Made by a program: the position numbers and the translations under genes. Below, piece after piece: positions 40,378-51,100 of a DNA stretch of 64,000 nucleotides. The stretch lies in contig JABSQB010000014.1 in NCBI GenBank assembly GCA_013214545.1, forward strand, positions 1 through 64,000, read 5' to 3'. The notes beneath the pieces are model-generated. The model did not search any database, was not told the DNA's origin, and saw only the letters and a program-made list of their open reading frames with translations. Each line of letters opens with the position of its first letter. Position 1 is the stretch's first letter. This DNA comes from Henriciella sp. GTDB lineage: Bacteria; Pseudomonadota; Alphaproteobacteria; Caulobacterales; Hyphomonadaceae.

Positions 40378-41640
40378 TTATACGGCTGCAGCCGCGATCT
40401 CTTTCATGGATTGGGATGTATCGCTTAATGTTTCCGGCGCAAGACGCGCGCCTGTCATTATCAATTTCTTCGAAGCCAGGAATTCTGGCGGACTGTTAAT
40501 CGCGTCTACTGCGATGAGCTTGCCATTTTGCAAATAAAAGACCGCGAACTTGCGCGCTTCGATATCACCGCGCACGACGGTCTCGTCATAATCCTGGCTC
40601 AAGCCCGCAATCTGGAGCTTGAGGTCATACTGGTCCGACCAGAACCAGGGGCAGTCTTCGGGCGGGCGCGGTTTGCCCATGATCGCCGCCGCCGCGAGCT
40701 TGCCTTGCTCAATCGCATTATGGACGCTCTCAAGGCGGCCATTGCGGCCATAATGGACCAAAGGCCGGGCCGCGCAGTCACCAGCTGCAAACACCCGCGG
40801 ATCGTCTGTGCGCGCATCGCGGTCGGTAACAATGCCATTGGCGCAGGTAATCCCGGCCTCTTCTGCGAGTTCGACATTTGGCAGGATGCCAATCCCGACC
40901 AGAACCATGTCCGCCGCAAGCTCACTGCCATCAGCGAGCACAGCCGTCGTCACTTTGCCGTCGGCGCCACCCAGCGAAGCGAGCCGCGCGCCAGTGCGAA
41001 TGCTGGCCCCCTGACGAGTGTGTTCGGCTTCGAAGAACTCGCTCATGACCGGGCTGGTAACACGGGCCAGAACCCGCTCTTCCATTTCCAGGACGGTGAC
41101 TTCAAGACCCATCTGGCGGGCCACCGCGGCGGCTTCGAGGCCGATATAGCCAGCGCCGACAATCACCAGTTTCTGCCCCGCAATCATACGCGGGCGAATG
41201 CGCTCGACATCAGCGAGATCGCGCAAATCAAACACGCCATCCAGATCAGCGCCTTCAACCGGCAGGGCCCGCGGGCGCGAGCCTGTGGCGATGATCAGGG
41301 CATCATAGGAGACCGTACCGCCATGCTCGAGCTCAACCGTCTGGGCGCTGCGATCAATCTTGGTCGCGCGCACTGACAGGACGGTGTCGATGTTCTGGTC
41401 CTGGTACCAGGCTTCCGGTTTGAAATAGAGCCGCTCTTCGGCGAGCTCGCCTTTCATATACGCCTTGGACAGAGGGGGACGCTGATAGGGTAGCGCCGCT
41501 TCTTCACCGATCAAAGTGATATCACCTTCGAAGCCGAACAGGCGCAAGGACGCGCAGGCCTGCGCTGCCGCCTGACCGCCACCGATAATCACGATACTCT
41601 TAGAAGACGACAAATCCACGCCCGTCGAGCCTCCCTTCAA
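40378..41640 (-). CDS. FAD-dependent ferredoxin reductase
   Basis: IVIIGGGQAAAQACASLR, VIVGAGYIGLEAAAVARQMG, VFAAGDCAARP. Confidence 0.92.
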   Translation of the reverse strand: MKGGSTGVDLSSSKSIVIIGGGQAAAQACASLRLFGFEGDITLIGEEAALPYQRPPLSKAYMKGELAEERLYFKPEAWYQDQNIDTVLSVRATKIDRSAQTVELEHGGTVSYDALIIATGSRPRALPVEGADLDGVFDLRDLADVERIRPRMIAGQKLVIVGAGYIGLEAAAVARQMGLEVTVLEMEERVLARVTSPVMSEFFEAEHTRQGASIRTGARLASLGGADGKVTTAVLADGSELAADMVLVGIGILPNVELAEEAGITCANGIVTDRDARTDDPRVFAAGDCAARPLVHYGRNGRLESVHNAIEQGKLAAAAIMGKPRPPEDCPWFWSDQYDLKLQIAGLSQDYDETVVRGDIEARKFAVFYLQNGKLIAVDAINSPPEFLASKKLIMTGARLAPETLSDTSQSMKEIAAAAV

Positions 41641-41738
41641 CGTGTTTCATGACGCATGCGTCAACTTTTTGCAAGACGCGACGCTGCGTCATATTTCCCG
41701 TCCTTTTCGCGCTTTCCAGACTGTGCCACAAGCCCCTG

Positions 41739-42800
41739 ATGAACAAAGATTCCTCAGATCTGGTCATGAAAATGATTCATGCCCACAGCGATCAGCTTTC
41801 CAATGGCGATCCGATCAGTCCGCCGATCGTGACGACGGCCAAGTACAAGCTGTCTGGAACCCCGGACACGCCTTATACTTATGGCCGCGACATCAATCCC
41901 ACCGTTGAGGCGACCGAGGCCGCGATCAGCGCGCTGGAACAGGCTCCTGTCGTCGCCTTCCCGTCTGGCATGGCGGCGATCACAGCGGCGCTGATGGCAA
42001 CCGCGAAAGCGGGCGACCGCGTGCTGGTGCCGTCTGATGGATACTATGTCACGCGGGTGCTCCTCGAAGAGATCCTGAGCGGCCATGACATTGCCTTTGA
42101 CGCCGTACCCACTCGCGAGATCGCGACCACGGATCTCAGCCCCTATGCGATTGTCTGGCTGGAGACGCCGTCCAATCCAGGCCTCGACCTGTGTTCGATC
42201 CGCTCAATTGCAGAGACTGCGCATGAAAGCGGCGCTCTGGTCGTGGTCGACAATACCACGCTGACACCGCTGCTGCAGCGCCCGCTGGATCTTGGCGCGG
42301 ACATGGTCGTCAGCTCCGACACCAAAGCCATGGCCGGGCATTCCGACTGCCTCTACGGGCATGTCGCGACGCGCGATGAGGCGCTGTTTCAGAAAGTCTG
42401 GAAGTGGCGCAAAGTCTCCGGCACGATCCCGGATCCGTTTGCGTCTTTCCTGGTCCATCGCGGCCTGATGACCCTTGAGCTGCGGCTTCAGCGTATGTGC
42501 GAAACTGCCGCCATTCTGGCTGAGCGGCTGGATGGACAGACAGCGATCAAGACGCTGAAATATCCCGGCATCGGGTTCATCCTTGGCCTGTCGTTTGAGA
42601 GCGAAGCCATTGCCGAGCGGTTCATTGATGACTGCCCAGCCATCTTCGCCTCGACCAGTTTTGGCGGCATTCATACCAGCGCCGAACGCCGGGCCCGCTG
42701 GGGCGATCAAGTGGCGGATGGCTTTGTCCGCCTGTCCGTCGGTTGCGAGCCAACTGAGGCCCTGATCACGGCAATTGAGGCGACGCTTGCAACACTTTGA
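41739..42800 (+). CDS. PLP-dependent trans-sulfuration enzyme (cystathionine beta-lyase-like)
   Basis: TYGRDINPTVEATEAAISALE, VAFPSGMAAITAALMA, VVSSDTKAMAGHSDCLYG; start taken at MNKDSSDLV. Confidence 0.85.
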   Translation: MNKDSSDLVMKMIHAHSDQLSNGDPISPPIVTTAKYKLSGTPDTPYTYGRDINPTVEATEAAISALEQAPVVAFPSGMAAITAALMATAKAGDRVLVPSDGYYVTRVLLEEILSGHDIAFDAVPTREIATTDLSPYAIVWLETPSNPGLDLCSIRSIAETAHESGALVVVDNTTLTPLLQRPLDLGADMVVSSDTKAMAGHSDCLYGHVATRDEALFQKVWKWRKVSGTIPDPFASFLVHRGLMTLELRLQRMCETAAILAERLDGQTAIKTLKYPGIGFILGLSFESEAIAERFIDDCPAIFASTSFGGIHTSAERRARWGDQVADGFVRLSVGCEPTEALITAIEATLATL

Positions 42801-43233
42801 TCTGCCTTCTCTCGACGCAACGACCGCGCTTGCGAAGAAACTCGCACCTCTGCTCAAGGCGGGCGATGTGATCGCCCTGCATGGCGGTCTTGGCGTCGGC
42901 AAAACAACATTCTCGCGTGCCTTGATCACGGCGCTGATGGGCGCTGAGACCGAAGTGCCAAGCCCGACCTATACGCTGGTCCAGACCTATGACGGCCCGG
43001 CTTTCCCGATCTTCCACATGGATCTCTATCGGTTGGAACAGCCCGAAGACGTGTTCGAGCTTGGCTGGGACGAGACCCAGGATGGGCTCGCTCTCATCGA
43101 GTGGCCGGATCGCGCCGGCGCGCATTTGCCCGCCTGGCGGCTCGATCTGACGCTGGAAATCCTTGGGAATACGCGCAAAGCAACACTGGAACCGCGGGGC
43201 GAAGACTGGCAGACACGGTTGAATGAGCTCTGA
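42775..43233 (+). CDS. tsaE: tRNA threonylcarbamoyladenosine biosynthesis protein TsaE
   Basis: ALHGGLGVGKTTFSRALITALMG, SPTYTLVQTYDG, HMDLYRLEQPEDVFELGWDE. Confidence 0.92.
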   Translation: MRRRLQHFDLPSLDATTALAKKLAPLLKAGDVIALHGGLGVGKTTFSRALITALMGAETEVPSPTYTLVQTYDGPAFPIFHMDLYRLEQPEDVFELGWDETQDGLALIEWPDRAGAHLPAWRLDLTLEILGNTRKATLEPRGEDWQTRLNEL

Positions 43234-44311
43234 TCTCGACCGCACAGCGTTGATTGACCAATTTCTGGCAGATGCTGGCTGGGGTGACGCCGCTATTGGC
43301 TGGCTCGGTCAGGATGCCTCGACACGTCGCTATGCCCGCCTTGCCCGCGCTGGCGGTGAGACCGCGATCCTGATGGATGCGCCTCTGATCGAAGACGATC
43401 CGTGCACACCGGATATGACCGAAGCCGAGCGCCAGAAACTCGGCTGGAACGCGATGACCCGCCTCGCCTCAAGCCGGGTTGATGCGTTCGTTCTGATCGC
43501 CCAGCACTTGCGCGCGGCCGGTCTGCGCCCCCCTGAAATTCTGGCGCATGACAGCACGCACGGCTTTGCCCTGCTTGAGGACTTTGGCGACCAGCGCGAA
43601 TTTGCGCGCCTGATTGAAGGCGGGGCGGCCGAAGTGCCGCTTTATACGCAAGCCGCACGCGATCTCGCCAAACTGCATCGCCACCCAAAGCCGGACATAC
43701 TGGAACATCAAGGCGAGCGCTGGCCGATCCTGCCATTTGATGATGTGGCGCTGCGGGCCAATGCCGATCTTTATGCCGATTGGCTGCATCAATATGATGA
43801 CCGCGCGCGGATGACGGACGCAGATCGGGCGCGTTGGGAGGCCGCACGCGACGGTTTGATCGAACAGGCCATGGGCTTTGAACGCGAGTTCACACTACGC
43901 GACTATCACGCTGAAAATCTGCTCTGGTTGCCGGAAGACAGAATTGGTCTGCTCGATTTTCAGGACGCCGTGATTGGCTGGGACGCCTGGGATCTCGCCA
44001 TGCTGACCCAGGATTCAAGGCGCGAGGTCAGCGCCGCCGCCACGGAGGCGGTTTTGCGCACTTATCTTGAGGAAAGCGGCAAGGAAGAAAGCGCCTTGAT
44101 GAAGCGGCTGGCGGTCATTGGTACGCTTAACGCGCTTCGCATCGCGGGTGTCTTTGCGCGTCTGGTGAAACGTGACGGCAAACCGCGCTATAATGATTTT
44201 ATGCCGCGCCAACAGCTGATGCTTGCGCGCAATCTGAAACACCCGGCGGCGGCGGACATGCGCATTTTCATCGCCGACACCGCGCCGTTTATCCTGGAGG
44301 CAGAGACATGA
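43223..44311 (+). CDS. amgK: N-acetylmuramate/N-acetylglucosamine kinase AmgK-like phosphotransferase
   Basis: FTLRDYHAENLLWLPEDRIGLLDFQDAVIGWDAWDLAML; adjacent to murU. Confidence 0.88.
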   Translation: MSSDLDRTALIDQFLADAGWGDAAIGWLGQDASTRRYARLARAGGETAILMDAPLIEDDPCTPDMTEAERQKLGWNAMTRLASSRVDAFVLIAQHLRAAGLRPPEILAHDSTHGFALLEDFGDQREFARLIEGGAAEVPLYTQAARDLAKLHRHPKPDILEHQGERWPILPFDDVALRANADLYADWLHQYDDRARMTDADRARWEAARDGLIEQAMGFEREFTLRDYHAENLLWLPEDRIGLLDFQDAVIGWDAWDLAMLTQDSRREVSAAATEAVLRTYLEESGKEESALMKRLAVIGTLNALRIAGVFARLVKRDGKPRYNDFMPRQQLMLARNLKHPAAADMRIFIADTAPFILEAET

Positions 44312-45030
44312 TCGACATGCCGCACACCGCAATGGTCCTCGCCGCGGGTCTCGGCACGCGAATGCGACCTCTGACGGACGCCACGGCCAAACCTCTACTC
44401 GATGTAGCCGGGCGCAGCATGATTGACCGCCTGCTCGATAATCTCGTTGTTGCGGGTGTTGAGCGCGCCGTGGTCAATGTTCATTGGTGCGCCGACCTCG
44501 TCGAGGCCCATCTTCAGGACCGGCACGACATCCAGATCGTGATCTCTGACGAGCGCGAACAGGTGCTCGAAACGGGCGGCGGTCTAGCCAAGGCCCGCCC
44601 TTTACTAGGCGATGATCCGATTTTCGTCATCAATACGGATGCCTTTTGGGAACCCACTGGCCCTGGGCCACTAAAATCCTTGGCGCAGGGTTTTGATTTG
44701 GAACTTATGGATGAATTCCTTCTGCTTGCCGACATCAAACGATCCCTCGGCTTCCCAGGCGCCGGGGATTTCTTTCGCGGGGAAGACGGCGCGCTCACCC
44801 GACGCGGCGAAGCTGACTCCGCGCCCTGGGCCTATGCCGGGGTGCGGATCCTCAAGCCATCGCTCTATGACGATGAGCCCGCCGAGCCGTTTTCGGCCAA
44901 CCGCTTGTGGAATGATCTTCTTCCCAGAGGCCGCGTGCATGGCCTGCCGCTCGATCGGTTTTGGCTGCATGTCGGCGATCCGCAAGCGCTTAAGGACGCA
45001 GAATTCTGGCTGCGCTGCCACGGCGCATGA
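44308..45030 (+). CDS. murU: N-acetylmuramate alpha-1-phosphate uridylyltransferase-like nucleotidyltransferase
   Basis: AMVLAAGLGTRMRPLTDATAKPLLDVAGRSMIDRLLDNL; IFVINTDAFW; overlap with amgK. Confidence 0.9.
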   Translation: MIDMPHTAMVLAAGLGTRMRPLTDATAKPLLDVAGRSMIDRLLDNLVVAGVERAVVNVHWCADLVEAHLQDRHDIQIVISDEREQVLETGGGLAKARPLLGDDPIFVINTDAFWEPTGPGPLKSLAQGFDLELMDEFLLLADIKRSLGFPGAGDFFRGEDGALTRRGEADSAPWAYAGVRILKPSLYDDEPAEPFSANRLWNDLLPRGRVHGLPLDRFWLHVGDPQALKDAEFWLRCHGA

Positions 45031-48000
45031 GCGCTTTGTTTGGCTCCCCGAACAGCTCGGGCCACACCGGGGACCGCACTAACGTCTATACGATCCCGCC
45101 CGGGGCAAATTTTCTGGGCGAACTGGCCGCCAGACTCGCGGAAGAGACCGGCCTCAGAGATAATCCTGAAGCGCTCGCCGATGCGCTCATCTACGTCCCA
45201 AACCGGCGCTCAGAGCGCGCGCTCGCCTTCGCGCTGCATCAGGCCAGCGGCCGGCAAGCCAGCCTGTTGCCAGATATCAGGGCCCTCGGCGATCTGGAGA
45301 CCGATGATCCTCCACCGAGTGCCGAAACAGCACTTGCTGACCTGCCGCCCGTCATCGCCCCAGCCAAACGTATTGGCGCGCTGACGCGCCTGGTCATGGC
45401 CTATTTCGAATCGCAGGGGACAGGAATGCCAGCGACCTCGTGCCTCTCAGCGGCACGCGAACTCGCCAGACTGCTCGATCAGGCGGCGCTTTCGGGTGAC
45501 GTCGACTGGGCGCGGTTGAAAGAGATCAATCCGGGCGTACAACTGGCTGCGCATTGGGATCAATCGCTCGAATTCCTAAAGATCATTACCGACCAATGGC
45601 CGGCGCAATTGGAAGACGCAACCGCTATGGATCCTTATGCCCGGCGCTATGCTGCGGCTGAAGCCATGGTTCGGGAATGGCAGGCGCGGCCGCCGGAAAG
45701 CCCGGTCATTATTGCCGGTTCGACCGGTGCAACGCCCGCCAGCCGCCTGCTCATGCAAGCGGCCATGCAGCTGCCCAAGGGCCTGGTGGTTCTGCCAGGC
45801 CTGGATCGCGACCTCTCTCCGCAATCGCTGGAGCGGATCGACGCGTCTCCGTCGCACCCGCAATTCACACTGGCGCGCACCCTTCGCGAACTCGGCCTTG
45901 ATCCCACCGCTGCCCAGCCCTGGCCGGAGCAGCGCGCAGACCCTGCCGCAGAAGCCCGGCGCCGTCTGATCCACGAAGCGCTGGCTCCCGCGCCGAGCAC
46001 CGCTGACTGGACCGTCCGCCTGTCTGAGATGGCAGGCGATCGCAGTGTCGCAGCATTTGTCAGCGAAGCTCTGACCGGTCTCGTCACCATTGATGCCAAG
46101 GACGATACCGAAGAAGCCTTGCTCGCCGCGCTGATGCTGCGCGAGACCCTCGAACATGAGGGTCGCACCGCAGCGCTGGTCACGCCGGATGCAGGCCTCG
46201 CCCGGCATGTCAGCGCCATGCTCAAGCGCTGGGACATCGACGTGTCACCCTCCGCCGGCTGGCCGCTGCCCCAGACCGACGCTGGCAGCCTGGCTCTGCT
46301 GGTCGCTGACTGGCTACTCGACCCTGCCTGCCCGGTCGCGCTGATGGCAGTCCTCAATCATCCGTATTGCGGCATTGATGCCGACGCGGTGCTGACGCTC
46401 GACCGCACCAGCTTGCGCGGCCCGCGTCTGTGGCACTCCTGGCCCGATCTGGAGGCCCATGTCGACGCGCTCCGCCAAGCCGCCTCGGACCGCTCCAAAC
46501 GGCATGGTTTGAGTGGCGATGCAGTCGCTCTTCAGCAAGCGTCTGGAACCCTCTCAAGCATTGCGGAGTCGCTTCCCGTAGGCGATTTTTCGCCGCCCGA
46601 GAGCTGCCTCGGTGCGGACTGGTTGCAGCTGGTGAGCGAGACCGCGACTCGGCTTTCAAGCGAGCCACATCCCTGGTCTGGCGAGGATGGCGCCGCCCTG
46701 TCGCGCCTGATGCGCCACCTGTCCGACCTCAGCGAACCGCTTGGCCCGCAAGCCCCGCAGGTCTGGAATGAGCTGCTCAAATCCGAAGCGCTGACGCAGA
46801 GCGTTCACACCGCCAGCCCGCATCCCCGCCTCGCCATTTGGGGGCCGTTGGAAGCCCGCTTGCAAACGGCGGATCGCCTCATCCTCGCGGGCCTAAACGA
46901 AGGTATCTGGCCAGCTCAGCCCCCGGCCGAAGCCTTTCTGCCACGGGTGTTTCGCCGTGAGATCGGCCTCGCTGATCCTGACGAACGGATTGGCCTGGCA
47001 GCGCACGATTTTGCGCAACTCGCCGCGGCGCCGCATGTCACTTTACTGTCTAGCCAGCGGCGCGACGACAAGCCTGCCGTGACTTCGCGCTGGGTCTGGC
47101 GCCTGAAGACGCTGGCCCGCGGCGCCCTTGGTGACGCTGCTGATGCAGCGCTGTCGCCGCCGCTGGACGCGAACCCCGTCACCTGGCTCGAACAGCTGGA
47201 ACAGGCCCCTGAACTTGCCAACGGCTTCACCGCCGAGCCGCGCCCAGCCCCGCCGCGCGCAGCCCGCCCCAAAAAGCTGTCGGTCACCCGGATCGAACAG
47301 CTCGTCCGCGATCCCTATGCGATCTATTGCGAGTATGTCCTCGGCCTGCGCCGCCTCGACCCACTCAACCTGCCGCCTGATGTGCGCATTCGCGGCACCG
47401 CCATCCACAAGGCCCTGGAGGAGTTTGAGCAAGGCGATGTCAGCGAAGACACCGATGGCTTGCTGAGCCTGCTTGAACAAGCTCTGCGCAATGGAGGAGA
47501 GCCCGAAGCCGATATCATCGCGCTGCGCGAACGCCGCCGGGCGATCAGCGCCGAATATCTCGACTGGCGCGCGGAGCAACAGAGCCAGATCGAAGGCGAT
47601 CCCCTGACCGAAGAATATGGCGAGATCGCCCTCCAAATCGAAGGCGAACCGTTCACGCTTTCAGGCACCGCGGACCGAATTGAAAAACGGATCGGCGGGG
47701 TCGCTGCGATCCTCGATTTCAAATCGGGTCGCCCGCCCAGTGAGAAACAAGTACGCGCGGGGCTCAGCCCGCAAATGCCGCTGCAAGGGCTGATCGCGCG
47801 TGAAGGCGGCTATGAGAAGCTCGGCAAGGCAGAGGTGGAAGCACTGACTTATTTGCGGTTCGGAACCGCGTTCGATGTCCGCGAGATTGGCGAAGCAAAT
47901 GGCCGCGCCAAGATCGAAGCGGCCGCCATCTCGGACATCATCGCCGACGCAGAGGCGGGCCTGACGCGCCTCCTCACAGCCTTTGCGGACCCGAACCACC

Positions 48001-48101
48001 CTTATCTCAGCGCGCCGCGGCCGGAGCGGGTAAGCTATGAGAGCGACTATTCCCGCCTTGCCCGGCGCAAGGAATGGACGGGGCTGTCGACCTATGACTG
48101 A
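45027..48101 (+). CDS. addB: double-strand break repair protein AddB
   Basis: ALIYVPNRRSERALAFAL; LAGLNEGIWPAQ; C-terminal nuclease block TADRIEKRIGGVAAILDFKSGRPPSEKQVRAGLSPQMPLQGLIA; upstream of addA. Confidence 0.93.
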   Translation: MSALFGSPNSSGHTGDRTNVYTIPPGANFLGELAARLAEETGLRDNPEALADALIYVPNRRSERALAFALHQASGRQASLLPDIRALGDLETDDPPPSAETALADLPPVIAPAKRIGALTRLVMAYFESQGTGMPATSCLSAARELARLLDQAALSGDVDWARLKEINPGVQLAAHWDQSLEFLKIITDQWPAQLEDATAMDPYARRYAAAEAMVREWQARPPESPVIIAGSTGATPASRLLMQAAMQLPKGLVVLPGLDRDLSPQSLERIDASPSHPQFTLARTLRELGLDPTAAQPWPEQRADPAAEARRRLIHEALAPAPSTADWTVRLSEMAGDRSVAAFVSEALTGLVTIDAKDDTEEALLAALMLRETLEHEGRTAALVTPDAGLARHVSAMLKRWDIDVSPSAGWPLPQTDAGSLALLVADWLLDPACPVALMAVLNHPYCGIDADAVLTLDRTSLRGPRLWHSWPDLEAHVDALRQAASDRSKRHGLSGDAVALQQASGTLSSIAESLPVGDFSPPESCLGADWLQLVSETATRLSSEPHPWSGEDGAALSRLMRHLSDLSEPLGPQAPQVWNELLKSEALTQSVHTASPHPRLAIWGPLEARLQTADRLILAGLNEGIWPAQPPAEAFLPRVFRREIGLADPDERIGLAAHDFAQLAAAPHVTLLSSQRRDDKPAVTSRWVWRLKTLARGALGDAADAALSPPLDANPVTWLEQLEQAPELANGFTAEPRPAPPRAARPKKLSVTRIEQLVRDPYAIYCEYVLGLRRLDPLNLPPDVRIRGTAIHKALEEFEQGDVSEDTDGLLSLLEQALRNGGEPEADIIALRERRRAISAEYLDWRAEQQSQIEGDPLTEEYGEIALQIEGEPFTLSGTADRIEKRIGGVAAILDFKSGRPPSEKQVRAGLSPQMPLQGLIAREGGYEKLGKAEVEALTYLRFGTAFDVREIGEANGRAKIEAAAISDIIADAEAGLTRLLTAFADPNHPYLSAPRPERVSYESDYSRLARRKEWTGLSTYD

Positions 48102-51100
48102 GGTGGTTTTCTCTCCTGACAGCGCCGCGTTTGAGCAGGCCAAGCAGGCGCAGGCGAATGCCGCTCAGCCGGGCTTGTCAGCCTGGGTTGAAGCGAATGC
48201 CGGGTCAGGCAAAACCAAAGTCCTCATCGACCGCGTCGCACGGCTACTGCTACAGCGCCCCGATGGCCGCCCCGGCGCACCGCCGGATTCCATCCTCTGC
48301 ATCACCTACACCAAGGCCGCCGCGAACGAGATGCTATCCCGGCTGTTCTCTCGTCTCGGCGATTGGTCTGTGGCGGATGATGACGCCCTGCGTGACAAGT
48401 TGGCAGAGCTGGAGGGCCGGAGTGCGTCGAACTATTCGACGGAAGATCTGCGGCAAGCCAGAGCCCTATTCGCCCGCGCTCTGGAAACGCCAGGCGGGCT
48501 GCGAATTGAGACCATTCACGCCTTTTGCGCGCGGATCCTGCGCCGGTTTCCACTCGAAGCCGGCGTGTCGCCGGGCTTTCAGGAAATGGAGGATGATGAC
48601 GCCAATGCCCTCTGGCAGGCCGTCCTGTCAGCTCGCCTCGAAGCGGCAGCGGAATCCCATCCAGCGGAGATGAAAACCCTGGCCGAAGCTACCGGCGGTC
48701 TTGGCATTAACGCCGCTCTGGACGCCTTGAAGTTTAAGCGCCAGGAGATTCAGGCCTTCGCGCGGGCGATCGGTTCGGATGAAGATCTCGGTCCACACAT
48801 TCGCGCCGCAGCCGGCGCCGGAGATGCGGCACCGGGCGCGATTTTGCACGAGGCGATGGTCACCGAACTGCCCGAGTCGGAGCTGCGCGCAGCTCTTGAA
48901 GCGCTCAGCGCCATCGACAAACTCGGAGCCTCGGACCTGAAGCTGCGCGATGCTCTCAGCCTGCTTCTGGACACCAACGACGCCAGAGAGCGCTATGAGA
49001 TTTACATGCGGGCGCTGGCCGGTGCGAAAGGCGGTTTTCCGAGTGGCCGCAATCCTTTCACGGCAAAGGCCGGACCCCTGGTGGCGGACCTGTTCACGCG
49101 CAATCTCAAAAAGGGCGATCCCGAGGGCCGCGAAATCACCCGCCTGAAAGCCGTCCAGGCTGAGCTTACCGCCGCAGAAGCCGCAGAACGCACCATAGCC
49201 CTGATGCGCATCGGTCTGCCTATGGTCGAGGCTTATTCCGACCAGAAACGCCGGCGCGGCGCGCTTGATTTTGATGACTTGATTGAATGCACGCGCCGCC
49301 TTCTGACCCGCTCCAATGCCGCCGAATGGGTGCTCTACAAGCTGGATGGCGGTTTGACCCATCTGCTGCTGGACGAGGCGCAGGACACTAGCCCGCCACA
49401 ATGGGCGCTGATCAATGCCATTGTCACCGAGTTTCAAGCCGGACGCGGCCGCGGCGAGGAAGATGACCCGCGCACGCAGTTTGTCGTCGGGGATCCGAAA
49501 CAGTCCATCTACTCCTTCCAGGGCGCCGATCAACAGCAATTCCAGGCCGAGAAGCTGAACTTTATCAGCCGCGAAACTGTGCTGGCTGAGGCGGCAGACC
49601 GACCGGTCAATCAGCCTGAAATGGCGATGTCTTTCCGCTCCACGCCGCAAGTTCTGGGTTTCGTAGACGAGGTCCGCGCCCGGGTTCCGCTCTCCGATGC
49701 TGCGATAGATCCACTACCGCCCGTCGATGCCGACCTGAAGCCGCACACGGCGCGGCGCGCCAATCAGGACGGACGGGTTGAGCTTTGGCCGCTCGAAATG
49801 CCGACGGTCTCTGAATCCGACGACGATGCCTGGACAACGCCAACCGATCATGTCCCAGCGGATGCGCCGCGGCGGCGACTGGCGCGGCGTATCGCGGCGC
49901 AGGTCCGCCAGATGATCGATAGTGGTGAAAGCGTCTGGCAGGAGCAGCCAGATCGCAGCTGGGTGCGCAAAGCCATACGGCCTGAAGACATTCTGATCCT
50001 GGTGCGCAGTCGCAATGAGCTGTTCGACGCCTTGATCGAAAGCCTGAAACAGGAAGCCGTGCCGGTCGCCGGCGCAGACCGGCTGCGCCTCCTGGATAAT
50101 CTCGGCGTGCAGGATTGTCTGAACCTTATTCGCTTTGCTTTGCAGCCCGGGGACGACCTGACGCTGGCGGAGATCCTGCGCGGCCCGTTTTGCGATCTGG
50201 TCGATGATGATCGCCATCTCTTCACGCTGGCCCACGACCGCGGCAACCAATCCCTGTGGCAGCGACTGGCGAGCAGCGACGCATCAGACTTTCAGGCCGC
50301 CAAAGCGTTCTGTCGGCGTCTGATCGATAACCGGCATTTGCCAGCGTTTGAGTTTCTGACCCACGCGCTGACTGAACGCGACACGGACCGGGTGAGCGGG
50401 TGGGACAAGTTGATCCGACGCCTCGGCGAGCCGGTGCGTGATCCGGTTCACGCACTGCTCTCAGGTGCGCTCAGCCATGACATGACCGAAGCGAAAAGCC
50501 TGCAAGCCTATCTCTCAGAAACCGAAGGGCGCGACACGGTACTCAAGCGCGAACTCGGCGAACCGGACGGGGCGGTCCGCGTCATGACCGTGCACGGCGC
50601 GAAAGGCCTGCAAAGCCCGGTGGTGATCCTCCCAGACACAACCGGGGCCACCAAGCCCGTGTCTGATGCTTTATTCTTCACCGAAACCGGTGTGCCGCTG
50701 CACAGCCCATCATCGCGCCTCGACTGCCGTGCGACGGCTGAGCTGCGCGAAGCCACTAATCTCGCCGCCGAGAAAGAGTCTCGCCGCTTACTCTATGTCG
50801 CCCTGACGCGGGCCTCAGACCGATTGATTATTGCCGGCGCAGGACTTGGCTCAAGCAAGACAGGCTATGCCAAATCATCCTGGTTCCGCTGGTGCCTCAC
50901 CGCGATGCAAGCGCTGGTTGGGGGCGCCGATGAAGCGGTGGAATTGGAGGAGATGGTGGCTTATGGTAATGCCCCGATCCGCGTTGCGTCAGACAGTCCT
51001 TTGAACGCCCCAGCGCTTCATCCGCCCGACTGGTTGAAACGTCCAGCAGCGGCGCCCGCGCCCCCGGCCCGATTGGCGGCGCCCTCCCGCCTGACCGAGG

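Noticed and set aside
40528-41376. 282-aa plus-strand ORF
   Set aside because: Antisense to the ferredoxin reductase gene, which has clear FAD/NAD motifs.
48628-49650. 340-aa minus-strand ORF
   Set aside because: Antisense to addA; composition typical of a shadow frame.
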